This document shows, one piece after another, positions 34,569 through 45,463 of a stretch of DNA of 64,000 nt. A program made the translations under genes and the position numbers. Under the pieces are notes generated by a model. It searched no databases and had not been told where the DNA came from. It saw only the letters and a list, made by a program, of their open reading frames with translations. This stretch comes from Nocardioidaceae bacterium UBA4001. GTDB taxonomy: Bacteria; Actinomycetota; Actinomycetes; Propionibacteriales; Nocardioidaceae. The DNA is taken from NCBI GenBank assembly GCA_002384855.1, contig DGBP01000030.1:31277-95276 (forward strand), in the 5' to 3' direction. Each line of letters begins with the position of its first letter. Position 1 is the first letter of the stretch.

Positions 34569-35522
34569 GTGTCCCCACCCCCCACCGCTGCACGCGGCCC
34601 CGCCGTCGTCGTCGAGGACCTCACGATGCGGTACGGCGACACCCTCGCCGTCGACGGACTGTCCCTGGAGGTAGCCCGGGAGAGCATCACCGCCGTGCTC
34701 GGGCCCAACGGCGCGGGCAAGACCACGACCCTGGAGACCTGCGAGGGCTACCGCCGCCCGCAGCAGGGGTCGGTGCGGGTGCTCGGCCTCGACCCGCAGC
34801 GGGACCGGCGCGACCTGCTGCCCCGGATCGGCGTCATGCTGCAGAGCGGCGGCGCCTGGTCGGGCGTCCGGGCCGTGGAGATGCTCCGGCACATCGCCTC
34901 GCTGCACGCCCACCCCCTCGACGTCGACATGCTCGTCGAGCGGCTCGGGCTCGACTCGTGCGGGCGGACGCCGTACCGCCGGCTCTCGGGAGGTCAGCAG
35001 CAGCGTCTGGCTCTGGCCATGGCCGTCGTCGGCCGCCCCGAGCTCGTCTTCGTCGACGAGCCGACCGCCGGGATGGACCCGCAGGCGCGCCGCGCGACCT
35101 GGGAGCTCCTCGAGGAGCTGAGGGCCGACGGGGTGACGATCGTGCTGACCACGCACTACATGGACGAGGCCGAGCGCCTCGCGGACACCATCCACGTCAT
35201 CGACCACGGCCGGCTGATCGCGACGGGCACCCCGTTCGACCTGACCCGCGGGGCCGGCCACAGCACGATCCGCCTCGTCGTGACCGAGCCGTTCCCCGCC
35301 GGCGCCCCCGAGTCGCTGCAGCAGGCGCTCGGTCCCCTGACGGAGGTGCACGCCATCAACGACCAGAGCCTGCTCATCACCGGCCCGGCCGACGCCACCA
35401 CCCTCGCCACGGTGTCGGCGTGGTGCGAGGCCCACGGCGTGCTGCCCGAGTCGCTGTCCCTGGGGCAGCGGACCCTCGAGGACGTCTTCCTCCAGCTGAC
35501 CGGGCGGGAGCTCAGCGCATGA
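34569..35522 (+). CDS. ABC-2 type exporter, ATP-binding subunit
   Basis: A 317-residue ABC ATPase of the drug/polysaccharide exporter (DRA) group: Walker A VLGPNGAGKTTTLETCEGY (~43-61), signature LSGGQQQRLALAM, Walker B LVFVDEPTAGMDP, H-loop TTHYMDEAERL and a C-terminal ~80-residue regulatory tail ending TLEDVFLQLTGRE. It overlaps the permease gene by four bases. The pair precedes ctaA, a common actinobacterial order beside suf and heme genes. Substrate unknown. Confidence 0.92.
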   Translation: MSPPPTAARGPAVVVEDLTMRYGDTLAVDGLSLEVARESITAVLGPNGAGKTTTLETCEGYRRPQQGSVRVLGLDPQRDRRDLLPRIGVMLQSGGAWSGVRAVEMLRHIASLHAHPLDVDMLVERLGLDSCGRTPYRRLSGGQQQRLALAMAVVGRPELVFVDEPTAGMDPQARRATWELLEELRADGVTIVLTTHYMDEAERLADTIHVIDHGRLIATGTPFDLTRGAGHSTIRLVVTEPFPAGAPESLQQALGPLTEVHAINDQSLLITGPADATTLATVSAWCEAHGVLPESLSLGQRTLEDVFLQLTGRELSA

Positions 35523-36310
35523 GCACCTCCCCCGTCCCGTCGGGAACGTTCACCCCCCGGCCCGGCGCCGCGCCGTTCCACAAGCAGGTCCTCGCCCAGA
35601 CGCGGATGGAGACCCGGCTGCTGCTGCGCAACGGCGAGCAGCTGCTCCTGGCGCTGGTCATCCCGGTGATCGTGCTCGTCGGCGGGGTGCTCGCCGCCGG
35701 CCGGGTCGGGCTCGACTTCCCCGCCGGCGCCGTGAACACGCTGACCCCCGGGGTCCTCGCGCTCGCGGTGATGTCGACCAGCTTCACGTCCCTGGCGATC
35801 GCCACCGGGTTCGAGCGGCGGTACGGCGTCCTCAAGCGTCTCGGCGCCTCCCCGCTGCCCCGGTCCGGGCTCCTCCTGGGCAAGGTCGGCGCGCTCCTGG
35901 CCGTCGAGGTGCTCCAGGTCGTCGTGATCGGCGTCGTCGCGCTCCTCCTCGGCTGGTCCCCCTCCCCCGGCCTCGTCGGGCTCCTCGGCGGCGCCCTCGT
36001 GATGCTGCTGGGCACCGCGGCCTTCGCCTCGCTGGGTCTCGCCCTGGCCGGCGCCCTGCGGGCCGAGGCGACCCTGGCCGCCGCGAACCTCGTCTACCTC
36101 CTGCTGATGGCCGGCGGCGCCGTGGTGATCCCGTCGACGTCGTACGGCGCCGTCGGGCCCCTGCTCGAGCTGCTCCCCTCCGGCGCCCTGGGCAACGGCC
36201 TCCGGGCCGCGCTCATGGACGGCACGCTGCCCGTCGTACCCCTCCTCGTGCTCGCCGCCTGGGCGGCGGTCGGAACCCTGCTCACCTCGAGGACGTTCAA
36301 GTGGGAGTGA
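35519..36310 (+). CDS. ABC-2 type exporter, permease subunit
   Basis: A 263-residue membrane protein with six helices and the ABC-2 pattern (LLLRNGEQLLLALVIPVIVLV; FERRYGVLKRLGASPLPRSGLLLGK coupling region). The ATG overlaps the ATPase stop and its end overlaps ctaA by up to ten bases, so the three genes are coupled. It must pair with the upstream ATPase. The substrate is unknown; the link with heme A synthesis suggests but does not show a role in respiration. Confidence 0.9.
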   Translation: MSTSPVPSGTFTPRPGAAPFHKQVLAQTRMETRLLLRNGEQLLLALVIPVIVLVGGVLAAGRVGLDFPAGAVNTLTPGVLALAVMSTSFTSLAIATGFERRYGVLKRLGASPLPRSGLLLGKVGALLAVEVLQVVVIGVVALLLGWSPSPGLVGLLGGALVMLLGTAAFASLGLALAGALRAEATLAAANLVYLLLMAGGAVVIPSTSYGAVGPLLELLPSGALGNGLRAALMDGTLPVVPLLVLAAWAAVGTLLTSRTFKWE

Positions 36311-37266
36311 CCGTGCAGACCCCGCAGACCGACGCGAACCCGTCGGCCTGGGCGCAGCGGTGGTTGTACCCGCTCGCCGTCACGACGCTCGCGGTGAACA
36401 TCCTGATCGTCCTCACCGGTGGCGTCGTCCGGCTCACGGCGTCGGGCCTGGGCTGCCCGACCTGGCCGCGGTGCACCGACGAGTCGTTCACCCCGCACGG
36501 CGAGCTCGGCCTCCACGGCGCGATCGAGTTCGGCAACCGTCTCGTGACGTTCCTGCTCGCCGCCGTCGCGATCGCGATGTTCGTGGCGGCGTGGCGGTCC
36601 GGGCGCCGGTCGCTGGCGAGCCTCGCGTTCGTGATCGGGCTCGGTGTCCCGGCGCAGGCGCTCATCGGCGGGGTCACCGTCCTCACCGACCTCAACCCCT
36701 GGATCGTGGCCTTCCACCTGCTGGTGTCGATGGCGATGATCCAGGTCGCCGTCGTCCTCCTCCGGCGCATCCGGGAGGGCGACCTTCCTGCCGTGGCGAC
36801 GGTGCCGCCCGCGGTGACCTGGCTGGTGCGGGCGACCTTCGTGGTCGGGTGGGTCGTGCTCTACCTCGGCACGGTCGTGACCGGCAGCGGCCCCCACGCG
36901 GGTGACCTCGACGCGCCCCGCAACGGTCTCGACCCCGCGGCACTCAGCCAGCTGCACACCGACGCGGTGTTCCTGCTCCTCGGCCTGACCGTCGGTGCGG
37001 TGCTCGCACTCAAGGCGGTCGGTGCGCCGCAGCATGCGGTCCGGGCCGCGACGGTGCTGCTCGGCCTCGAGCTGGCCCAGGGCGTGGTGGGCTTCGTCCA
37101 GTACTTCACCGGGCTGCCCGTCGTACTCGTCGGCCTGCACCTGCTCGGCTCGGCCCTCGTCTCGGCGGCGCTGGCGTGGCTGCTGCTGGGGGTGCGGGAC
37201 CGCCCTGTCGCTTTCCCACGTTCACCTGGGAAAACACGTCCTACCTCGACAGATATCACGCGGTAG
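36301..37266 (+). CDS. ctaA: Heme A synthase CtaA
   Basis: A membrane protein of about 320 residues with eight helices that oxidizes the C8 methyl of heme O to make heme A for aa3 oxidase. The first-half motif GGVVRLTASGLGCPTWPRC includes the paired Cys region; His ligands lie in GAIEFGNRL, FHLLVSM, QLHTDAVF and LHLLGSA. Start is uncertain: GTG at 36301, 36307 (GTGA overlap) or 36313 (with GGGAG). The last ~17 codons run through a palindromic repeat (VAFPRSPGKTRP), so the natural end may have been altered by it. Confidence 0.92.
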   Translation: MGVTVQTPQTDANPSAWAQRWLYPLAVTTLAVNILIVLTGGVVRLTASGLGCPTWPRCTDESFTPHGELGLHGAIEFGNRLVTFLLAAVAIAMFVAAWRSGRRSLASLAFVIGLGVPAQALIGGVTVLTDLNPWIVAFHLLVSMAMIQVAVVLLRRIREGDLPAVATVPPAVTWLVRATFVVGWVVLYLGTVVTGSGPHAGDLDAPRNGLDPAALSQLHTDAVFLLLGLTVGAVLALKAVGAPQHAVRAATVLLGLELAQGVVGFVQYFTGLPVVLVGLHLLGSALVSAALAWLLLGVRDRPVAFPRSPGKTRPTSTDITR

Positions 37267-37295
37267 GTGACGGTTTCCCACGTTCACCTGGGAAA
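37212..37295. repeat. Twin palindromic repeat at the ctaA/mug junction
   Basis: An identical 22-base element (37212-37233 and 37274-37295) has TTTCCCA and TGGGAAA arms around an 8-base spacer. Between the copies, CCTACC (37240-37245) and GGTAGG (37262-37267) form another inverted repeat around the ctaA stop. Copy 1 is inside ctaA, copy 2 inside the mug 3' end. It may act as a two-way terminator for these convergent genes or be a mobile small palindrome. Confidence 0.8.
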
Positions 37296-37868
37296 GCCGA
37301 CGCCGCCGCGGGACAGGTCCGGGAGGCCGGCGGCGTCGCGGAGGCGGGCGAACTCCTCGGCCAGAGCGGGCACCGGCCAGCGGGCGTTGAGCCCGCTGGG
37401 GTTCGGCAGCACCCAGACCCGGGCCTCCCCCACCGTCTCCTCCTGCGGCCCCACCACCGCCCGGGGGCTCGCGAACGCGCTGCGGTAGGCGCCGATGCCC
37501 ACGACGGCGAGCCAGGCCGGTCGCAGGCAACGTACCTTCGCTCGCAGCACCTCCCCGCCGGCGACCAGCTCGGCCCGGCTCAGCTCGTCGGCGCGAGCGC
37601 TCGCGCGGGCCACCACGTTCGTGATGCCGAGGCCGAGCGGGAGCAGCTCCGCCTGCTCGGACGGGTCGAGCTGTCGCGACGTGAGCCCCGACCGGTGCAG
37701 GGCCGGCCAGAACCGGTTGCCGGGGCGGGCGAAGTGCAGGCCGGTCGCCGCCGACCACAGCCCGGGGTTGATGCCGCTGAAGAGCACGCGCAGGCCCGGG
37801 GCGGTGACGTCCGGGACGGTCAGGTGTACGGCGGCCGCGAGCTCGTCCCGGGACGGCCGCGAGGTCAC
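37284..37868 (-). CDS. mug: Mismatch-specific uracil-DNA glycosylase (Mug/TDG type)
   Basis: A 194-residue family 2 uracil-DNA glycosylase that removes uracil or ethenocytosine opposite guanine. Motif 1 is FSGINPGLWSAATGLHFA with the catalytic-site Asn (GINPG), followed by the GNRFWPAL segment; motif 2 is LPNPSGLNARW. GTG start overlaps the ctaB stop. The last residues (GVGFPR) come from the palindromic repeat. The pairing with ctaB is positional only. Confidence 0.9.
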   Translation of the reverse strand: MTSRPSRDELAAAVHLTVPDVTAPGLRVLFSGINPGLWSAATGLHFARPGNRFWPALHRSGLTSRQLDPSEQAELLPLGLGITNVVARASARADELSRAELVAGGEVLRAKVRCLRPAWLAVVGIGAYRSAFASPRAVVGPQEETVGEARVWVLPNPSGLNARWPVPALAEEFARLRDAAGLPDLSRGGVGFPR

Positions 37869-38806
37869 AAGGCCAGCAGCGGGTCGAGCGCGACGGAGAC
37901 GAACAGCAGGGAGAGGTACATGTTCGACCAGTGGAACAGCCGCATCGGCCGCACCACGCTCAGGTCGTCGCTGCGCGAGGCCCGGGCGAGCAGCAGGTGT
38001 GCCTCCACCAGGAACAGCACGCCGAGCACGACCGCCGCAGCGGGGTAGAGCCAGCCCGTGTCGGCCACCGGCCACAGGACCAGGGAGGTCGCCACCATCA
38101 CGTAGGAGTACGCCAGCACCTGCCTGGCCACCGCCCGCGCGGACGCGACCACCGGCAGCATCGGCACGTCGACCTTCGCGTAGTCGTCGCGGTACCTCAA
38201 CGCGAGCGCCCACGTGTGCGGCGGCGTCCAGAAGAAGACCACCAGGAACAGGATCACCGGCTCCCAGGCCAGCGCGTCCGTGACCGCGGTCCAGCCGATG
38301 AGCGCGGGGAAGCAGCCGGCGATGCCACCCCAGACGATGTTCTGGGTGGTGCGCCGCTTCAGCACCATCGTGTAGACGAGGACGTAGAAGGCGTTGGCCC
38401 CGAGGGCCAGCCACGCCGAGAGCCAGTTCACGTAGAACCCGAGCACCAGCGTGGAGACGACCGCCAGCACCAGGCCGAACACGGTCGCGGTGCGTGCGGT
38501 GACGACGTGCCGCGGCAGGGCACGACGCCGGGTGCGCCGCATCTGCTCGTCGATGTCACGGTCGTAGACGTTGTTCAGGGCGCTCGCGCTGCCCGCCGAC
38601 AGGGTTCCGCCGATGACGGTGGCGACGACCAGCCCGAGCTCCGGCACACCCCGCTCGGCGAAGAACATCACCGGCACGGTGGTCAGCAGCAGCAGCTCGA
38701 TCACCCGGGGCTTCATGAGCCCGACGTACGCCGCAACCACGTCTCGGAACCTCGTGGGGCCGGTCCCGGGCGCCTGCGACGAGACGGGATGGTGGACGGC
38801 CGTCAC
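37865..38806 (-). CDS. ctaB: Protoheme IX farnesyltransferase (heme O synthase) CtaB
   Basis: A 313-residue UbiA-superfamily prenyltransferase with nine helices that adds farnesyl to heme B. The first Asp motif is ALNNVYDRDIDEQMRRTRRR; the second region is WTPPHTWALALRYRDDYAKVDVPML. GTG start with GAGG six bases upstream. It makes the substrate of CtaA, whose gene is convergent 600 bases away, and diverges from tkt. Candidate -10 hexamers TAGACT (38856-38861) and TAGCCT (38844-38849) lie upstream on the minus strand. Confidence 0.94.
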   Translation of the reverse strand: MTAVHHPVSSQAPGTGPTRFRDVVAAYVGLMKPRVIELLLLTTVPVMFFAERGVPELGLVVATVIGGTLSAGSASALNNVYDRDIDEQMRRTRRRALPRHVVTARTATVFGLVLAVVSTLVLGFYVNWLSAWLALGANAFYVLVYTMVLKRRTTQNIVWGGIAGCFPALIGWTAVTDALAWEPVILFLVVFFWTPPHTWALALRYRDDYAKVDVPMLPVVASARAVARQVLAYSYVMVATSLVLWPVADTGWLYPAAAVVLGVLFLVEAHLLLARASRSDDLSVVRPMRLFHWSNMYLSLLFVSVALDPLLAL

Positions 38807-38980
38807 GAAAACCTCGAGTTCAACGGTTGCAGGAAAGCCCCTCAGGCTACCGGCGAGTCTAGTGCGCGCTCCGGGGATCGGAACCATCGGGAGGGTCCGG
38901 GCAGGTGTGCACCGGCTCACCGATGCTGAGTAGGCTCGGTCTGTCCGCCCGCACCCGCAGCTCGAGAGGAACCGGCCCAC
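38807..38980. promoter_or_regulatory. Divergent ctaB/tkt promoter region
   Basis: This 174-base spacer holds TAGACT (38856-38861, minus) as candidate -10 for ctaB and TAGGCT (38931-38936, plus) for the pentose-phosphate operon, 45 bases before the tkt GTG. GAGAGGA upstream of the GTG is the ribosome site. No gene or hairpin is seen. Confidence 0.45.
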
Positions 38981-41095
<2,115 letters not shown>

Positions 41096-41150
41096 CCGAC
41101 CGTCGGGAGCCCGGAACACACACCTGAACACCGCACGCGGGAGGAAACCG

Positions 41151-42263
41151 ATGTCGGAACGACTCAAGGCACTGGCGGAGGCAGGGGTCTCCATCTGGCT
41201 CGACGACCTCTCACGGGAGCGCATCGAGACGGGCAACCTGACCGACCTGGTCAAGAACCGGTCGGTGGTGGGGGTGACCACCAACCCCACCATCTTCGCG
41301 GCGGCGCTGGCCGACGGCGAGCGGTACGACGAGCAGGTGCGCCGGCTCGCCGAGGCCGGAGCGACGGTGGACGAGACGGTGTTCGAGCTGACCACCGACG
41401 ACGTACGCCGCGCCTGCGACGTCCTGATGGACACCTGGAAGAAGACCGACGGCATCGACGGCCGCGTCTCCATCGAGGTCCCGCCCGGCCTGGCCTTCGA
41501 CACCGACGGCACCGCCGCGGCGGCCCGCACGCTGTGGGCGGCGGTCGACCGGCCGAACCTCCTGATCAAGATCCCGGCCACCACCGAGGGCGCACCGGCC
41601 ATCTCCACGGTGGTCGGTGAGGGCATCAGTGTCAACGTCACGCTGATCTTCGGCCTCGACCGGTACAAGGCGGTCATGGACGCCTACGCCGAGGGGCTCG
41701 AGCGCGCCGAGGCCAACGGCATCGACCTGTCGACGATCCACTCGGTGGCGTCGTTCTTCGTCTCCCGCGTGGACACCGAGGTCGACAAGCGTCTCGACGC
41801 GTCGGGCGTCGAGGGGGTCGAGGACCTGAAGGGCCGGGCCGGCGTCGCGAACGCCCGCCTGGCCTACCGCACCTACCAGGAGTTCATGTCCGGGTCGCGG
41901 TTCCAGGCGCTGGCCGCCCGCGGTGCGCGCCATCAGAGGCCGCTGTGGGCCTCCACCGGGGTGAAGGACCCCGACTACCCCGACACGATGTACGTCACCG
42001 AGCTCGTGGTCCCCGACACCGTCAACACGATGCCGGAGAAGACGATGGACGCCTTCGCCGACCACGGCGAGATCGACGGCGGGGACCGGGTGACCACGAT
42101 GTACGGCGACGCCGACGGGGTCATGGCCCGCCTCGAGGCCGCCGGGATCCACTACGACGACGTGATCGCCACGCTCGAACGCGAGGGAGTCGAGAAGTTC
42201 GTCGCCTCGTGGGAGGAGCTGCTGGACACGGTCCGCACGAGCCTGGAGGGCGCGCGCAGGTGA
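41151..42263 (+). CDS. tal: Transaldolase
   Basis: A 370-residue transaldolase of the long actinobacterial type. The N-terminal substrate-binding region is SVVGVTTNPTIFAAAL; the Schiff-base Lys is in NLLIKIPATTEGAPAIS. GGGAGG lies six bases before the ATG. It exchanges dihydroxyacetone units between sedoheptulose-7-phosphate and glyceraldehyde-3-phosphate. Its stop overlaps the pgi start (GTGA). Confidence 0.96.
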   Translation: MSERLKALAEAGVSIWLDDLSRERIETGNLTDLVKNRSVVGVTTNPTIFAAALADGERYDEQVRRLAEAGATVDETVFELTTDDVRRACDVLMDTWKKTDGIDGRVSIEVPPGLAFDTDGTAAAARTLWAAVDRPNLLIKIPATTEGAPAISTVVGEGISVNVTLIFGLDRYKAVMDAYAEGLERAEANGIDLSTIHSVASFFVSRVDTEVDKRLDASGVEGVEDLKGRAGVANARLAYRTYQEFMSGSRFQALAARGARHQRPLWASTGVKDPDYPDTMYVTELVVPDTVNTMPEKTMDAFADHGEIDGGDRVTTMYGDADGVMARLEAAGIHYDDVIATLEREGVEKFVASWEELLDTVRTSLEGARR

Positions 42264-43912
42264 GCGACGCACTGGAGGTCGCGGCGACCGGTGCCGCGGC
42301 GGACGCTGTCAGGTCCTGGGTCCCCCGGCTCGTCGAGGAGCGGTTCGCGAGCCGGCTCTTCGACAAGGACGCGACGCTCTGGGGCGAGGCGGCCCGGGCC
42401 GAGGCGTCCGTCCGGCTCGGCTGGGTCGAGCTGCACCGCACGTCACGACCGCTGATCGGTGCCGTCGCGGCGCTGCGCAGCGAGCTCGAGGAGGAGGGCA
42501 TCACCCATGTCGCGCTGTGCGGCATGGGCGGCTCGTCGCTGGCCCCCGAGGTGATCTGCGCCACCCACGGGGTCGAGCTGACCGTCGTGGACTCCTCGCA
42601 CCCCGACCAGGTGCGCGCCGCGATCGGCGAGCGGCTGTCCGGCACGGTCGTGGTCGTCTCCAGCAAGTCCGGGTCCACCGTCGAGACCGACTCCCAGCGA
42701 CGCGCGTTCGTCGAGGCCTTCCGGACGGCCGGTCTCGACCCGACCCGCCACGTGGTCGTGGTGACCGACCCGGGCAGCCCCCTCGACGAGCAGTCACGCG
42801 CCGACGGCTACCGGGTCTTCAACGCCGACCCGAACGTCGGTGGCCGCTACTCCGCGCTCTCCGCCTTCGGTCTGGTCCCCAGCGGTCTCGCCGGTGCCGA
42901 CATCGAGACCCTGCTCGACGAGGCCGACGTGGTGGCCGACCTGCTGGCCGACGACGACGAGGGGAACCCCGCCCTGCGGCTCGGCGCCGCTCTCGCCGGC
43001 ACCGACCCGCTGCGTGACAAGCCGGTGCTCGTCGAGGACGGCTCTGGGCTGGTCGGTCTTCCCGACTGGGCCGAGCAGCTCGTTGCCGAGAGCACCGGCA
43101 AGGACGGCACCGGCCTGCTGCCGGTGGTCGTCGCCGACACCACCGCCCCGGAGGTGGTCCTCCCTCCCGAGGACGTGACCGTCGTGCGCCTCACCCGTGA
43201 CGTGGAGGCCGCCGACGACGCACTGATCCCTGTGGACGAGCACGAGACCGCGGCCGCCGACGGCTCGGACCTCTGGGTCAGCGGCTCCCTCGGTGCGCAG
43301 CTGCTGCTGTGGGAGGTCGCCACGGCCGCCGCCGGCCGGATCCTCGGCATCGACCCGTTCGACCAGCCCGACGTCGAGTCCGCCAAGAAGGCAGCCCGGT
43401 CGCTGCTCGAGGGCACCCCCAAGGAGACGCCGGCGGCACTCGTGGACGGTCCCGTCGAGGTCCGCGCCCCCGGAGACGCGTCCTGGCTGGCCGGCGCCAC
43501 CGACCTCGAGTCAGCGGTGGCGGCTCTGCTGTCCCGGCTCGACGATGACCGTGGCTACGTGGCGGTGATGGCCTACCTGGACCGGGTGGGCCTGCCCGAG
43601 CTGGAGGACGTGCGACGTACGCTCGCGGTCCGCACCCGCCGTCCGGTCACCTTCGGCTGGGGTCCGCGCTTCCTGCACTCGACCGGCCAGTTCCACAAGG
43701 GTGGACCGGCCGTCGGTGTCTTCGTGCAGATCACCGACCGACCGGCGCACGACCTGGCCGTGCCGGGGCAGGACTTCTCGTTCGCGACCCTCGTGGCGGC
43801 GCAGGCCGCCGGGGACGCGCAGGTGCTCGCCGACCACGGCCGGCCTGTGTTGCGGTTGCACGTCACCGACCTGGAGGAGGGGCTCACCCGCCTCCGGAAA
43901 GCACTGGCGTGA
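42260..43912 (+). CDS. pgi: Glucose-6-phosphate isomerase (Tal-Pgi-type)
   Basis: A 550-residue phosphoglucose isomerase related to the Pgi half of tal-pgi fusion proteins. Sugar-phosphate loops are CGMGGSSLAPEV and VSSKSGSTVETDSQRRAF; NPNVGGRYSALS-like (DPNVGGRYSALSAFGLVP) and the C-terminal HSTGQFHKGGP motif carry catalytic residues. GTG start overlaps tal. It connects glycolysis and the pentose-phosphate pathway. Its gene overlaps zwf by four bases. Confidence 0.93.
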   Translation: MSDALEVAATGAAADAVRSWVPRLVEERFASRLFDKDATLWGEAARAEASVRLGWVELHRTSRPLIGAVAALRSELEEEGITHVALCGMGGSSLAPEVICATHGVELTVVDSSHPDQVRAAIGERLSGTVVVVSSKSGSTVETDSQRRAFVEAFRTAGLDPTRHVVVVTDPGSPLDEQSRADGYRVFNADPNVGGRYSALSAFGLVPSGLAGADIETLLDEADVVADLLADDDEGNPALRLGAALAGTDPLRDKPVLVEDGSGLVGLPDWAEQLVAESTGKDGTGLLPVVVADTTAPEVVLPPEDVTVVRLTRDVEAADDALIPVDEHETAAADGSDLWVSGSLGAQLLLWEVATAAAGRILGIDPFDQPDVESAKKAARSLLEGTPKETPAALVDGPVEVRAPGDASWLAGATDLESAVAALLSRLDDDRGYVAVMAYLDRVGLPELEDVRRTLAVRTRRPVTFGWGPRFLHSTGQFHKGGPAVGVFVQITDRPAHDLAVPGQDFSFATLVAAQAAGDAQVLADHGRPVLRLHVTDLEEGLTRLRKALA

Positions 43913-45450
43913 CCCAGGACCAGGTGGCCAGGGCCAACCCGCTGCGGCAGCCACAGGACCGCCGGCTTCCGAAGATCGCCGGCCCCTGCAGCCTGGTCAT
44001 CTTCGGTGTGACCGGCGACCTGGCCCGCAAGAAGCTGATGCCCGCTGTCTACGACCTCGCCAACCGCGGCCTGCTCCCACCCGGCTTCGCCCTGGTCGGG
44101 TTCGCGCGGCGGGACTGGGCCGACCAGGACTTCGCGCAGGTCGTGCACGACGCGGTCCGCGAGCACGCCCGCACGCAGTTCCGTGAGGAGGTCTGGCAGC
44201 AGCTCGCGGAGGGCTTCCGGTTCGTGCCCGGTGACTTCAACGACGACGAGGCCTTCGAGCTGCTGCGCCGGACCGTCGAGGAGCTCGACGAGGCCCGCGG
44301 CACCGGCGGCAACCACGCCTTCTACCTCTCGATCCCGCCGCGCTTCTTCAACGACGTCGTCGGTCAGCTCAAGGAGCACGGTCTCGCCGACCCGGAGGAC
44401 GACCGGTCGTGGCGACGGGTGGTGGTGGAGAAGCCGTTCGGCTCGGACCTGAGGACCGCCCAGGAGCTCAATGCCACCATCTCGGAGGTGTTCGCACCGG
44501 AGTCGGTGTTCCGGATCGACCACTACCTCGGCAAGGAGACGGTCCAGAACATCCTGGCGATGCGCTTCTCCAACACGTTGTTCGAGCCGCTCTGGAACGC
44601 CAACTACGTCGACCACGTGCAGATCACGATGGCCGAGGACATCGGCATCGGCGGCCGGGCCGGGTACTACGACGGCATCGGCGCGGCCCGCGACGTGATC
44701 CAGAACCACCTGCTGCAGCTGATGGCGTTGATCGCGATGGAGGAGCCCACCTCCTTCGACGCCCGGCACCTGCGCATCGAGAAGCGCAAGGTGCTCGAGG
44801 CCGTGCGGCTCCCCCGCCGGCTCGACCTGAGCACGGCCCGCGGGCAGTACACCGAGGGCTGGGCCGGCGGGGTGAAGGTGCCCGGCTACAAGCAGGAGCA
44901 GGACATCCCGCAGACCTCGCACACCGAGACCTACGCCGCGATCACCCTGGGCATCGAGTCGCGGCGCTGGGCCGGGGTGCCCTTCTACATCCGCGCGGGC
45001 AAGCGGCTCGGCCGGCGCGTCACCGAGGTGGCGGTCGTCTTCAAGGCCGCCCCCCACCTGCCCTTCTCCGAGACCGCCACCGAGGAGCTCACCCAGAACG
45101 CGCTCGTCATCCGCGTGCAGCCCGACGAGGGGATCACCATGCGGTTCGGCTCGAAGGTCCCGGGCACGGCGATGGAGATCCGCGACGTGAGCATGGACTT
45201 CGCCTACGGCGGCTCGTTCACCGAGTCGAGCCCGGAGGCCTACGAGCGCCTGATCCTCGACGTGCTCCTGGGCGAGGAGCCGCTCTTCCCCCGGCACGAG
45301 GAGGTGGAGCTGTCGTGGAAGATCCTGGACCCGATCGTGAGGTACTGGGCCGAGCACGGCCGGCCCGACACCTACCCCGCCGGCACGTGGGGGCCGCCCT
45401 CCGCGGACCGGATGCTCGCCCGCGACGGCCGCGCCTGGAGACGCCCATGA
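43909..45450 (+). CDS. zwf: Glucose-6-phosphate dehydrogenase
   Basis: A 513-residue NADP-dependent dehydrogenase. The nucleotide motif is FGVTGDLARKKLMPAVYDL; the active-site signature is RIDHYLGKETVQN with catalytic His and Lys. EKPFGSDLRTAQELN and RAGKRL are also present. It makes NADPH and 6-phosphogluconolactone. GTG start overlaps pgi. OpcA follows 13 bases downstream and is needed for activity or assembly of this enzyme in related bacteria. Confidence 0.97.
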   Translation: MTQDQVARANPLRQPQDRRLPKIAGPCSLVIFGVTGDLARKKLMPAVYDLANRGLLPPGFALVGFARRDWADQDFAQVVHDAVREHARTQFREEVWQQLAEGFRFVPGDFNDDEAFELLRRTVEELDEARGTGGNHAFYLSIPPRFFNDVVGQLKEHGLADPEDDRSWRRVVVEKPFGSDLRTAQELNATISEVFAPESVFRIDHYLGKETVQNILAMRFSNTLFEPLWNANYVDHVQITMAEDIGIGGRAGYYDGIGAARDVIQNHLLQLMALIAMEEPTSFDARHLRIEKRKVLEAVRLPRRLDLSTARGQYTEGWAGGVKVPGYKQEQDIPQTSHTETYAAITLGIESRRWAGVPFYIRAGKRLGRRVTEVAVVFKAAPHLPFSETATEELTQNALVIRVQPDEGITMRFGSKVPGTAMEIRDVSMDFAYGGSFTESSPEAYERLILDVLLGEEPLFPRHEEVELSWKILDPIVRYWAEHGRPDTYPAGTWGPPSADRMLARDGRAWRRP

Positions 45451-45463
45451 CAGGGACCCCGAG

